A stretch of DNA of 64,000 nt from Ignavibacteriales bacterium (GTDB taxonomy: Bacteria; Bacteroidota; Ignavibacteria; Ignavibacteriales; Melioribacteraceae). Under the pieces are notes generated by a model that did not search any database, was not told the origin of the DNA, and was given only the letters and a program-made list of their open reading frames with translations. Location of the stretch: NCBI GenBank assembly GCA_020635275.1, contig JACKAA010000003.1, positions 567,001 to 631,000 on the forward strand, given 5' to 3'. Below are positions 43,197 to 51,719 of the stretch, piece after piece; position 1 is the first letter of the stretch, and every line of letters begins with the position of its first letter. The translations under genes and the position numbers were made by a program.

Positions 43197-43658
43197 TTAA
43201 GAATATTTTTGATTTTGAGCAATCATTTCGATTGCTCTTTTTATTCTTCTAATTCTTGTTTCTTCTTTTTTGGCTTCTACAATCCAACGAACATACTCTT
43301 TTCTATGAGTGTAAGCAAATTTTTCAAATATTTCTTTAGCAGTTTTATTTTTATTTAATTCATTTTGAAAATCCTTTGGAATTTCAACAATTCTTGGTTC
43401 CAAATCTTGAATAACTTCAACTTCAATTGTATCACCAATATCTTTTTTAATTTTATTTCTTATTTCTTTTCTTATGCCAAGTAGATGATACTCCATTCCC
43501 ATTGGGGCAAGAGAACCTCTGTACTCGGCTCCATTAAACCATGCCTTTATTTTTATTTGACCTTTTTTACCAAATTCTTTTTCAACATTATAAGGGAAGA
43601 AAACAAAAGCTCCGCTGCCATGTGATTTGATTTCAGCAGCAAATTTATATTTTTTCAT
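43197..43658 (-). CDS. DUF1905 plus YdeI/OmpD-associated domain protein
   Basis: A 153-residue cytosolic protein. The N-terminal 95 residues match DUF1905 (KFAAEIKSHGSGAFVFFPYN, GAEYRGSLAPMG, HLLGIRKEIRNKI, IGDTIEVEV); the C-terminal part (IPKDFQNELNKNKTAKEIFE, THRKEYVRWIVEAKKEETRI) is the YdeI/OmpD-associated helical domain linked in some bacteria with bacteriocin or peptide protection. The biochemical role is unknown. Last gene of a three-gene operon, one base after the racemase homologue. Confidence 0.88.
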   Translation of the reverse strand: MKKYKFAAEIKSHGSGAFVFFPYNVEKEFGKKGQIKIKAWFNGAEYRGSLAPMGMEYHLLGIRKEIRNKIKKDIGDTIEVEVIQDLEPRIVEIPKDFQNELNKNKTAKEIFEKFAYTHRKEYVRWIVEAKKEETRIRRIKRAIEMIAQNQKYS

Positions 43659-43659
43659 T

Positions 43660-44589
43660 TTACTTCACCCTAATATTCATTTTATCAAATTCAAATAAAT
43701 CTGATTTATACTCATAATTTTTTAACGCATGAGAAACAGTAATTGAATCTTTTTCCAATAGTTTTGCCAAGTTGCTTATTTGCTCATTACTTATTTCAAC
43801 TCGTGATAAAACTCTGTTTTTGATTATACATTTCTTCATGGGATGTAATGAATTGCCGTTCAGCATTTCTGACATTTTCTCATTTGGATTTAAAATTGTA
43901 AAATTATTTCCGCAAAATTCAAAAAGCTGTTTTTCAAATATATTTTTACTGTATCCGTAGTGAGTACAAGCCAATAATACTAATTGATGAACATTTTTAT
44001 TCTTTATTTTATTAAAAGCTTCAGATAAATAAAAGTTAATTAATTTTTCAACTGCTGGACTATTTGCATCATTTTGAATTTCACTTTCTAAGTTTTTGCA
44101 TGATTGAGAATAGATTATATTTTCTTCAATTCCACTTTTTATCAAATCTTTTTTATGCTGGTCTGAATTTATTGTCGTTTCTGTCCCCAAAATTAAAATG
44201 TTAGCATCTTGATGATTAATTAAGTTTTCCAAAATTAAATCAATTCCATTTTCTACAATTCCAATAACGGGAATTTTTATTTCTTTTGAAATTTTTGTTT
44301 CATGATATAAAACTGATAAAGTGTTGCATGCAATTAAAATTAAATCGGGATTAAATTTTAGCATTCCTTCCAAAGCTGAATTAAATACATTTAACTTATC
44401 AGATTTTTCTAACATACTGTTGTATCCAAAATTAGAATGAGCTAAAGAATTAAAAAAAATCAACTCAGCATTCTTATTTTTTTCACTTAGTCTTTTATCG
44501 AGCAAGGCATGAACAGAAAGACCACCTAAACCCGAATCGGTTATAATAATTTTTAGATGGTCTTTGTTTTCTAAATTTGATAAATCCAT
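43660..44589 (-). CDS. Asp/Glu racemase family protein (glutamate-racemase-like)
   Basis: A 309-residue protein of the MurI/aspartate racemase superfamily. It has DSGLGGLSV near residue 18, the first catalytic Cys in ACNTLS and the second in LLACTHYGYS, so both acid/base residues are kept. It differs from ordinary MurI: S-L-A-H replaces the usual D-x-A-x-P-Y-G segment, and a C-terminal tail of some 50 residues is added. So it may make D-glutamate for the cell wall or act on another amino acid. Second gene of an operon, four bases after the Rossmann-fold gene. Confidence 0.78.
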   Translation of the reverse strand: MDLSNLENKDHLKIIITDSGLGGLSVHALLDKRLSEKNKNAELIFFNSLAHSNFGYNSMLEKSDKLNVFNSALEGMLKFNPDLILIACNTLSVLYHETKISKEIKIPVIGIVENGIDLILENLINHQDANILILGTETTINSDQHKKDLIKSGIEENIIYSQSCKNLESEIQNDANSPAVEKLINFYLSEAFNKIKNKNVHQLVLLACTHYGYSKNIFEKQLFEFCGNNFTILNPNEKMSEMLNGNSLHPMKKCIIKNRVLSRVEISNEQISNLAKLLEKDSITVSHALKNYEYKSDLFEFDKMNIRVK

Positions 44590-44593
44590 ATAC

Positions 44594-46294
44594 TTAGGCT
44601 TTCATCCTTTTACCTTTTTCTTCATGAATGAAGATCCAGCTTACAACTTTACCAATGTCAATTTGTTTAAAATTATTCCAATATTTTTTTGTTCTTACAT
44701 GAAGAGAGCTTGTATCATTTTCAGCAATTTGAATTGCTTCATCCATAATTGATTGAATTCTTTTTTTCCAAATTTCCATATTGCCAATTCTTAAATCAAC
44801 CCAACCGTCGTGTGCCCATAAATCAATTTTATCCTTAGTTATTTTCAATTTGTTTTCTCCCCGAAAAGGTGGAATTTTCATTTCATTTCCGCGAAGTAAG
44901 GATTTACCATCTGCCATTAATATTGGAATACCAATAGATATAATTTCGCTTCTCAATTTTTCATCTTCTACTATTAAATCATAAGTATCATTTGAAAGCT
45001 GTGCAGCGTCAGCTGCAACTATTTTTTGCATTTCACCTACAACTCTTTTAATTAAATTAAGTTCATGTAATAACTTTGAAAGTCTTGGCGGACCTAATAA
45101 TTCAAATGCAACACTGCTAACTCCATGAAGTTCTTCTAATTCTTCTAATTTCTGAACTGCAGTATGCTGTAAATATCCAGCTCTGTAAGTTGGTTCAAGA
45201 GTAGCATTATCTAAAGCATTAATTATATCATGACCTGTGTTTCCACCTTTAATTTCATAAATAGCATCAGAAGCTATTTCTTCGGGAGTAACGTATTCCA
45301 TTTGACCTTCAGCAGATATTGCTTCAAACTCACCTCTGGAAAAAGTTCCGTTTTCACCAGTATCAATAAAAACTGATTTTAAATTTTCACCAGTTACATT
45401 AAATTTTTTGTCAAGATTTAGTGAAAGTTCATCCTTTAATGATAATATATTTTCCATTGAAGCATCAACTAATTGAATTGGTTTTCCCCTCTTGGTTATT
45501 TCATCAAAAGTTATTCTTTTCCAGGCAATTGCGCCGGTAGGTTTAATTTCTTTTGTAATAGCACCTTCCGGTGTTCTTCCCATTAAGAATAGAAGTAAAG
45601 TATGTGCACCCGCTACTGAAGATTTACTCAACAAAACTCGTGATGGTTTTTCTTCGCTATGCGTATATGGAATATTTAATCCCATTCCGCCTGTTCCGCT
45701 TGTACCAATCTTTAAATATATCTTTGTCTCTGCTTTATTCATTGAGTTATATAATATCTGCACATGACGAATTAATTGAGGGATATATTGTGTGCATAAT
45801 AATTTTTCTGTCTCTGCCGCAAGAGCTTCTTTTGAAGGATTATTTTCAATAGTTTTGGTGATTGTGTGGTAAGTTGTGTAAATATCTTGATAAGCAATTC
45901 CAGTTGCTGAATTTATACTATCAACAATAATATCTGGTTTGTATTTATCAATTAATTGATATAATGCTGAAGCTTCAAGAACATCTGGAGTCATTTCTTC
46001 CATAATATCTTTCATCAGAATTTTTCTTTTTTCAGGATCATTCAGAATCTCAAAACGATCGGTGTCCTTAAATTCATTTCTTACAAAAATGTTTCCCCAC
46101 CAAGGTATAAAATAATCATCCGGCAAATTTGGGAATTCCGTTCTTAATTGTTCCGCGTATCCTTCAGCTTCTTCTTTTTTTAGTGATGTTACAATAATTT
46201 GTTTCGGTTTTTCGGAAATAAATTTTCTTGTTAAGGCATTTCCGACTAAACCCCAAGCTCCCAGTATTAAAACTGTTTTGTTTTGAATATCCAT
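44594..46294 (-). CDS. Large Rossmann-fold protein (NAD-binding), function unknown
   Basis: A 566-residue cytosolic protein. The N-terminus TVLILGAWGLVGNALTRKFI is a dinucleotide-binding motif of the short-chain dehydrogenase/epimerase kind, followed by PDIIVDSINSATG and, at about 195, YLKIGTSGTGGMGLNIPYTH. The remaining 350 residues match no family I know; they hold a late Trp-rich segment (LWAHDGWVDLRIGNMEIW). It lacks an obvious YxxxK. It is first in an operon with the racemase homologue and the DUF1905 protein, which hints at amino-acid or cell-wall chemistry, but this is a guess. Confidence 0.75.
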   Translation of the reverse strand: MDIQNKTVLILGAWGLVGNALTRKFISEKPKQIIVTSLKKEEAEGYAEQLRTEFPNLPDDYFIPWWGNIFVRNEFKDTDRFEILNDPEKRKILMKDIMEEMTPDVLEASALYQLIDKYKPDIIVDSINSATGIAYQDIYTTYHTITKTIENNPSKEALAAETEKLLCTQYIPQLIRHVQILYNSMNKAETKIYLKIGTSGTGGMGLNIPYTHSEEKPSRVLLSKSSVAGAHTLLLFLMGRTPEGAITKEIKPTGAIAWKRITFDEITKRGKPIQLVDASMENILSLKDELSLNLDKKFNVTGENLKSVFIDTGENGTFSRGEFEAISAEGQMEYVTPEEIASDAIYEIKGGNTGHDIINALDNATLEPTYRAGYLQHTAVQKLEELEELHGVSSVAFELLGPPRLSKLLHELNLIKRVVGEMQKIVAADAAQLSNDTYDLIVEDEKLRSEIISIGIPILMADGKSLLRGNEMKIPPFRGENKLKITKDKIDLWAHDGWVDLRIGNMEIWKKRIQSIMDEAIQIAENDTSSLHVRTKKYWNNFKQIDIGKVVSWIFIHEEKGKRMKA

Positions 46295-46473
46295 TATTAC
46301 CTCATAAACTTTTATAATATCTTATACTAAAAATTACCTTAATGATAATCGGCTTTCAAGTAAAATCGGAGTTAAAAATCTCATATATTATTTTTAATAG
46401 AATTGTAAATGCTCTTTTGCTTTGTTAAATTTAAATTTTCATTTTATATATATTTTTAAGGATAAAGACACAT

Positions 46474-46938
46474 ATGAGAATTTGTGAAGTTTTAAAAACA
46501 AGTGCAATAATTCCAGAATTAAAAGGAACTAACAAAGAAGAAGTGATTGATGAAATGTTAAATCTTTTTAAAAATGATTCAAGAGTTCTGGATTTAAAAG
46601 AAGTTAGAAATTCAGTTATTGAACGTGAAAATATAATGTCAACCGGAGTTGGCCATGGTTTTGGGATCCCGCATTGCAAAACAAATAAAGTTACTGAAAT
46701 TTTAGCTGCTTTTGCAAAAACCAAAGAACCAATTGATTTTCAAGCATTAGACGGCAAACCTGTAAATTTACTTTTCCTTTTAATTGGTAAAGATAATTTA
46801 GTTGCTCCTCATATAAAATTATTGAGCAGAATATCTCTTCTGATGAATAAGAGTGAAGTTAGAGATAAATTAAATGAAGCCAAAACGGTTGAAGAGATTT
46901 ATTCCATATTTGAGTCTGAAGAAAATAAAATTTCTTGA
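46474..46938 (+). CDS. PTS EIIA component, PtsN/fructose type
   Basis: A 154-residue phosphotransferase EIIA domain of the fructose/mannitol/nitrogen class. The phospho-accepting His67 is in GVGHGFGIPHCKT. The C-terminal FLLIGKDNLVAPHIKLLSRI matches PtsN. No EIIB/C permease is next to it, which favours a regulatory EIIA-Ntr role over sugar transport; HPr and EI are not in the window. It is 79 bases before hisS in the same direction. Confidence 0.88.
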   Translation: MRICEVLKTSAIIPELKGTNKEEVIDEMLNLFKNDSRVLDLKEVRNSVIERENIMSTGVGHGFGIPHCKTNKVTEILAAFAKTKEPIDFQALDGKPVNLLFLLIGKDNLVAPHIKLLSRISLLMNKSEVRDKLNEAKTVEEIYSIFESEENKIS

Positions 46939-47017
46939 ACAAAAAGTTTTCTTGGATTTCAGATTTAGATAATTATACAAATGTTACTCTCCTTCTAATA
47001 AATTATAGTGTTACAAA

Positions 47018-48274
47018 ATGATTAAAGCAATAAAAGGTACAAATGATATTCTTCCTGAAGAAATAGTTGAATGGAACTATTTGATTAATGTTGTTCAGAA
47101 AAAAATGCAGTTATTTAACTATAAAGAAATACGTACTCCAATTTTTGAACATACGGCTTTATTTTCCCGAGGCATTGGAGAAAGCACAGATATTGTAAGT
47201 AAGGAAATGTATTCTTTTACTGATAGAAGTGAGAATAATGTTACTTTAAAACCCGAGATGACAGCTTCTGTTGTAAGAGCATTTATTGAGCATTCTTTAG
47301 GAAAACAATCCGGCTTAAACAAATTATTTTATATATCACCAATGTTTAGGCAAGAACGGCCTCAAGCAGGAAGATTAAGACAATTTCATCAATTTGGTAT
47401 TGAAGCAATCGGCAGCCATAATCCAATGTTGGATGCAGAAGTAATTCAGGTTGCTTTTGAAATCTTACGGAATGTTGGATTAGAAGATTTGACGGTAACA
47501 ATAAATTCACTTGGAATTCCGGAAGAAAGAGCAAAATTTTCAGCAGCTTTGAAAAATTTTATTGAAGATAGAAAAAGTAAACTTTCTGAGGACAGCCAAA
47601 GAAGATTAGATACCAACGTTTTAAGAATTTTAGACAGCAAAGATAGAAACGATCAAAATTTATTGAAAGAAGCGCCTTCAATATTGGATTTTCTTGGTAA
47701 TGAAAGCTTAGAACATTTTGAAAATGTTAAAGCTTTACTCAAATCAGCAGAAATACCTTTTACTGTAGAACCAAAATTAGTTAGAGGTCTAGATTATTAT
47801 ACTCATACAACATTTGAAATTACCAGCACAAAAGTTGGTTCGCAAAGTGCACTTTGCGGAGGCGGAAGATATAATTTATTAGTTGAACAACTCGAAGGTC
47901 CTTCAACTCCTGCTGTTGGATTTGCTGCCGGAATTGAAAGAATATTATTAGCATGTAAATCTGAACAAGCTTTTACTCCGGCAAAAGAAGAAATTGATAT
48001 TTATTTAATCCGACTGGATAATCAACTTGAGAAAAAAACATTTGAGATGGCTTCTTTATTTAGAGGAAATAATCTAAAAGTTGAGCTTGATTATTCAACA
48101 AGAAGTGTAAAAGCTCAAATGAGAGAAGCGAACAAATATAATGCAAGATTTGTAGTTTTTATTGGTGGTGAAGAATTTGGAAATGGTCAGATTCAAATTA
48201 AAAATATGCAAACAGGAGATCAAACTTTATTAAGTATTAAAGATTTAGAAAAAATTTTGCAGATTGTAAAATAG
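47018..48274 (+). CDS. hisS: Histidyl-tRNA synthetase
   Basis: A 418-residue class II synthetase. It starts with IKAIKGTNDILPEE, then motif 2 FRQERPQAGRLRQFHQFGIE, the His-specific RGLDYYTHTTFEI and motif 3 PAVGFAAGIERILLA, with a C-terminal anticodon-binding domain. All family marks are intact and length is normal. It is followed by rlmB after nine bases, so these two and the small membrane protein gene form an operon. Confidence 0.98.
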   Translation: MIKAIKGTNDILPEEIVEWNYLINVVQKKMQLFNYKEIRTPIFEHTALFSRGIGESTDIVSKEMYSFTDRSENNVTLKPEMTASVVRAFIEHSLGKQSGLNKLFYISPMFRQERPQAGRLRQFHQFGIEAIGSHNPMLDAEVIQVAFEILRNVGLEDLTVTINSLGIPEERAKFSAALKNFIEDRKSKLSEDSQRRLDTNVLRILDSKDRNDQNLLKEAPSILDFLGNESLEHFENVKALLKSAEIPFTVEPKLVRGLDYYTHTTFEITSTKVGSQSALCGGGRYNLLVEQLEGPSTPAVGFAAGIERILLACKSEQAFTPAKEEIDIYLIRLDNQLEKKTFEMASLFRGNNLKVELDYSTRSVKAQMREANKYNARFVVFIGGEEFGNGQIQIKNMQTGDQTLLSIKDLEKILQIVK

Positions 48275-48283
48275 AGTTATTAC

Positions 48284-49012
48284 ATGCAAAAAATTTTGGG
48301 TAGAAAACCTGTCCTTGAAGCTTTAAAGTCAAAATCAAATATTGATCAAATTTATATTCAATATGGTTTGCATGGGGCAATTATAGATCAGATAATAGGT
48401 CTTGCTAAGAAAAATAATATAAAAATTTCTCAAGTATCACCTCAAAAGTTCAACCAAATTTCTGAAGACAAAAATACTCAAGGAATTATTGCTCTAAAAA
48501 GTTCCTTTAATTATTCTGGAATTGATGAAATTTTATTCCACGCTGAGAAATCTGAATTTCCGCTAGTTTTACTTTTAGATTCAATTCAAGATCCGCATAA
48601 TTTAGGAGCAATTATTAGAACTGCGGAATGTGCAGGTGTTGATGGAATTTTTACGACTATTAAAAATAGTGCTTCTGTTAATCAAACAGTTGAAAAAACT
48701 TCTGCCGGTGCAACAAATCATATTAAAATTGCCAAGGTTAATAATTTAGTTCAGATAATTGAAATACTTAAGCAAAACGGTTACTGGATTGTTGGCTCAA
48801 AATTGGGAGAATCAAAAAATTATTCAGAAATTGATTACAAAGTTCCTATTGCTTTGGTCATGGGAAACGAAGAAAAAGGGATACGGCATCTTGTTGCTGA
48901 AAAATGCGATTTTCTTGCTGAAATTCCAATGAATGGTAAAATTCAAAGTCTTAACGTGTCTGTTGCTACCGGAGTTTTGTTATTTGAAATTCTACGTTCC
49001 AGAAAGTCATAA
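48284..49012 (+). CDS. rlmB: 23S rRNA (guanosine-2'-O-)-methyltransferase, RlmB/TrmH family
   Basis: A 242-residue SPOUT methyltransferase. The N-terminal substrate-binding domain (GRKPVLEALKSKSNIDQIYI) is followed by the three SPOUT motifs: DPHNLGAIIRTAE, VMGNEEKGIRHLV and IPMNGKIQSLNVSVATGV. RlmB methylates the 2'-hydroxyl of G2251 in 23S rRNA; the domain set and length fit, though other TrmH-type targets cannot be excluded. It is nine bases after hisS and three bases before the next gene. Confidence 0.93.
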   Translation: MQKILGRKPVLEALKSKSNIDQIYIQYGLHGAIIDQIIGLAKKNNIKISQVSPQKFNQISEDKNTQGIIALKSSFNYSGIDEILFHAEKSEFPLVLLLDSIQDPHNLGAIIRTAECAGVDGIFTTIKNSASVNQTVEKTSAGATNHIKIAKVNNLVQIIEILKQNGYWIVGSKLGESKNYSEIDYKVPIALVMGNEEKGIRHLVAEKCDFLAEIPMNGKIQSLNVSVATGVLLFEILRSRKS

Positions 49013-49015
49013 AAT

Positions 49016-49255
49016 ATGAAAATAGCTTTAGTCTCATTTATAGTTTTTATTATTAACCTTCCGTTCGGATATTGGCGCTCTACAGTCCCAAAATTCTCAC
49101 TTAAATGGTTCCTTGCAATACATTTACCTGTGCCAATAATTATTCTTTTAAGAATTTATTCAGATGTTGGTTTTGAGTTTTATACTTACCCAATTTTTGT
49201 TGGTGCATTCTTTTTAGGACAGTTTTTAGGTAGTCGCTTACTTAGATTTAATTGA
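49016..49255 (+). CDS. Small membrane protein, function unknown
   Basis: A 79-residue protein with three hydrophobic segments (about 1-18, 30-44 and 55-75) and motifs NLPFGYWR near residue 14 and LPVPIIILLR near 40. I do not know its function. It begins three bases after rlmB and ends 91 bases before sufB. Confidence 0.78.
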   Translation: MKIALVSFIVFIINLPFGYWRSTVPKFSLKWFLAIHLPVPIIILLRIYSDVGFEFYTYPIFVGAFFLGQFLGSRLLRFN

Positions 49256-49286
49256 TTTTTACCGCTAATTGGAAATATATACTTTT

Positions 49287-49322
49287 AATCTTGACTTTTT
49301 TGTCAAGATTATTTACGTTTTG
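49287..49322 (+). promoter_or_regulatory. Candidate suf promoter with inverted-repeat operator
   Basis: TTGACT at 49291-49296 and TACGTTTTG at 49314-49322 are spaced like the xre promoter (TTG and TA 20 bases apart). A perfect 9-bp inverted repeat, AATCTTGAC (49287-49295) with GTCAAGATT (49302-49310), overlaps the upstream element. Its layout resembles sites of IscR-type Rrf2 regulators, and the operon ends with such a gene. It could also form an RNA hairpin, but no T-run follows. Confidence 0.6.
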
Positions 49323-49346
49323 ATTTAAAAATTAAACGGAGAAGTA

Positions 49347-50804
49347 ATGAGTGAAGAAATTCGTGAAGATATTAAGATAATTGAAGAACATACCGGGACG
49401 GAATATAAATGGGGATTTGTTACTGAAATTGATACTGATGAATTTCCAAAAGGTTTAAATGAAGATATTATTCGCCAACTTTCTGAAATAAAAAAAGAAC
49501 CTGAGTGGATGACTGAGTGGAGACTAAAAGCTTATAGACATTGGTTAACTATGGAAGAACCAAATTGGGCAAAAGTTGAACACGAAAAAGTTGACTATCA
49601 AGATATTAAATATTATGCGGCACCCAAGAAGAAACCGGAACTTGAAAGTTTAGATGAAGTTGATCCTGAATTATTAGCTACTTTTGAGAAATTAGGTATT
49701 CCACTTGAAGAGCAAAAAAGGTTATCCGGCGTTGCAGTTGATGCAGTTTTTGATTCAGTTTCTGTAGCTACAACTTTTAAGGAAACTCTAGCAGAAAAAG
49801 GAATTATTTTCTGTTCAATTTCTGAAGCAATTAGAAATCATCCTGAATTAGTAAAAAAATATTTGGGCTCAGTTGTTCCGCAGACAGATAACTATTATGC
49901 TGCTTTAAATTCAGCGGTTTTTAGTGATGGATCTTTCGTTTATATTCCAAAAGGTGTTCGCTGCCCAATGGAGCTTTCAACATATTTTAGAATCAATGCA
50001 ATGGATACTGGTCAGTTTGAAAGAACCTTAATAGTTGCAGATGATAATAGTTATGTTAGTTATTTAGAAGGCTGTACTGCACCAATGAGAGATACAAATC
50101 AGCTTCATGCGGCAGTAGTAGAATTAGTTGCTTTAGAAAATTCTGAGATCAAATATTCAACAGTTCAAAATTGGTTCCCTGGTGATAAACAAGGTAAAGG
50201 CGGTATTTATAATTTTGTAACCAAACGAGGTATTTGTAAAGGTAATAATTCAAAAATTTCTTGGACTCAAGTTGAAACCGGCTCTGCTGTTACTTGGAAA
50301 TATCCAAGTTGTATTTTACAAGGAGATAATTCGGTTGGTGAATTTTATTCAGTTGCAGTAACCAATAATTATCAGCAAGCTGATACCGGTACAAAAATGA
50401 TTCATCTTGGAAAAAACACTAAAAGTACAATTATTTCAAAAGGAATATCGGCTGGTAAAAGTAATAATTCATACAGAGGTTTAGTTAAGGTTGGTAAAAA
50501 TGCTAAAAATGCCAGAAACTTTTCACAATGCGATTCAATGTTAATGGGAAATAATTGCGGAGCGCATACTTTCCCCTATTTGGAAATTGATAATAACACA
50601 GCTCAAGTTGAACACGAAGCTACTACTTCTAAAGTTGGTGAAGATCAAATATTCTATTTGAATCAAAGAGGAATTTCAACTGAAGATGCTGTAAATATGA
50701 TAGTAAACGGATTTTGTAAAGAAGTTTTTAATGAATTGCCAATGGAATTTGCAGTAGAAGCGCAAAAACTTTTAGCAATTAGTCTTGAAGGAAGTGTCGG
50801 GTAA
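49347..50804 (+). CDS. sufB: Fe-S cluster assembly scaffold SufB
   Basis: A 485-residue SufB, scaffold subunit of the SufBCD complex. Marks: EPEWMTEWRLKAYRHW, SVFVAT-like block VSVATTFKETLAEKGIIFCS, VFSDGSFVYIPKGVRCPMEL, YLEGCTAPMRDTNQLHAAVV, and the C-terminal CDSMLMGNNCGAHTFPYLEI and HEATTSKVGEDQIFYL. Conserved Cys and Glu residues for cluster assembly are present. GGAGAAGTA precedes the ATG. It is first of the operon sufB-C-D-S-sufT-brxB-rrf2. A palindromic element separates it from sufC. Confidence 0.98.
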   Translation: MSEEIREDIKIIEEHTGTEYKWGFVTEIDTDEFPKGLNEDIIRQLSEIKKEPEWMTEWRLKAYRHWLTMEEPNWAKVEHEKVDYQDIKYYAAPKKKPELESLDEVDPELLATFEKLGIPLEEQKRLSGVAVDAVFDSVSVATTFKETLAEKGIIFCSISEAIRNHPELVKKYLGSVVPQTDNYYAALNSAVFSDGSFVYIPKGVRCPMELSTYFRINAMDTGQFERTLIVADDNSYVSYLEGCTAPMRDTNQLHAAVVELVALENSEIKYSTVQNWFPGDKQGKGGIYNFVTKRGICKGNNSKISWTQVETGSAVTWKYPSCILQGDNSVGEFYSVAVTNNYQQADTGTKMIHLGKNTKSTIISKGISAGKSNNSYRGLVKVGKNAKNARNFSQCDSMLMGNNCGAHTFPYLEIDNNTAQVEHEATTSKVGEDQIFYLNQRGISTEDAVNMIVNGFCKEVFNELPMEFAVEAQKLLAISLEGSVG

Positions 50805-50828
50805 ACAAGACAAAAGAATAAATGAACT

Positions 50829-50909
50829 GTCATTCCGGAAATTTCGTAAGAAATTATCCGGAATTTCAAAAATTAAAATAGATTCCCAATTAAAACATTT
50901 GGGAATGAC
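50829..50909. repeat. GTCATT/AATGAC two-hairpin element between sufB and sufC
   Basis: An 81-bp element from GTCATTCCGG to GGGAATGAC. Hairpin 1: ATTCCGGA (50832-50839) with TCCGGAAT (50857-50864). Hairpin 2: ATTCCCAA (50882-50889) with TTGGGAAT (50899-50906). The ends GTCATTCC/GGAATGAC also pair. It lies in the 140-base sufB-sufC gap, the only long gap in the operon. Confidence 0.85.
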
Positions 50910-50944
50910 AAAAGAGATTATAGAATAGAACAAAGGATAATAAA

Positions 50945-51703
50945 ATGATTAAAATTAAAAATCTTCATGCTAATGTTGAAGGAAATGAAATTCTTAAAGG
51001 TATTGATCTAGAAGTTAATGCCGGTGAAATTCATGCAATAATGGGGCCAAATGGATCAGGTAAAAGTACTTTGGCCAATGTTTTAGCTGGTCACGAATCT
51101 TACGAAGTTACAGATGGTGAAATTATTTTTGGTGATCAAAATATTATTGAAATGGATCCCGATGAAAGAGCTCGTGAAGGATTGTTTTTAGCATTTCAAT
51201 ATCCAATTGAAATTCCAGGTGTCAGTAATTCAGTTTTCCTTAAAACCGCATTGAATGAAATTAGAAAACACCAAGGAAAAGAAGAAATTTCTGCAAAAGA
51301 ATTTCTTGAGTTAATTAAAGAAAAAACTGAAATACTTGGAATGGATAACTCTTTAATTAGCCGTTCTGTAAATCAAGGTTTTTCGGGTGGTGAGAAAAAA
51401 AGGAATGAAATTCTGCAACTTCTGACATTAAATCCAAAGTTAGCTGTTTTAGATGAAACTGATTCAGGATTGGATATTGATGCATTAAAAATTGTAGCTC
51501 ATGGTGTCAACAAATTCAAAAACGAAAATAATGCCGTTATTCTTGTAACTCATTATCAAAGACTTCTTGATTATATTGTGCCGGATTTTGTGCATGTTTT
51601 ATATAAAGGTAAAATTGTTAAATCCGGAGATAAAAATTTAGCGCTTGAATTAGAAGAACGTGGTTATGATTGGATTATTAAAGAACAACCAGTTTCTGTT
51701 TAA
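50945..51703 (+). CDS. sufC: Fe-S assembly ATPase SufC
   Basis: A 252-residue ABC-type ATPase of the SufBCD complex. Walker A is GPNGSGKST (about residues 37-45), the Q-loop is in LAFQYPIEIPG, the signature is GFSGGEKKRNEILQL and Walker B is LAVLDETDSGLDIDAL, with the H-loop in LVTHYQRLL. These are SufC-specific sequences. It starts 16 bases before sufD's ribosome region ends, in the usual order B-C-D. Confidence 0.98.
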   Translation: MIKIKNLHANVEGNEILKGIDLEVNAGEIHAIMGPNGSGKSTLANVLAGHESYEVTDGEIIFGDQNIIEMDPDERAREGLFLAFQYPIEIPGVSNSVFLKTALNEIRKHQGKEEISAKEFLELIKEKTEILGMDNSLISRSVNQGFSGGEKKRNEILQLLTLNPKLAVLDETDSGLDIDALKIVAHGVNKFKNENNAVILVTHYQRLLDYIVPDFVHVLYKGKIVKSGDKNLALELEERGYDWIIKEQPVSV

Positions 51704-51719
51704 GAGAGGATAATTATTT

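Noticed and set aside
49287..49310. Rho-independent terminator of the hisS-rlmB operon
   Set aside because: The stem fits but no T-run follows it; the T-run is in the loop, and promoter elements overlap it.
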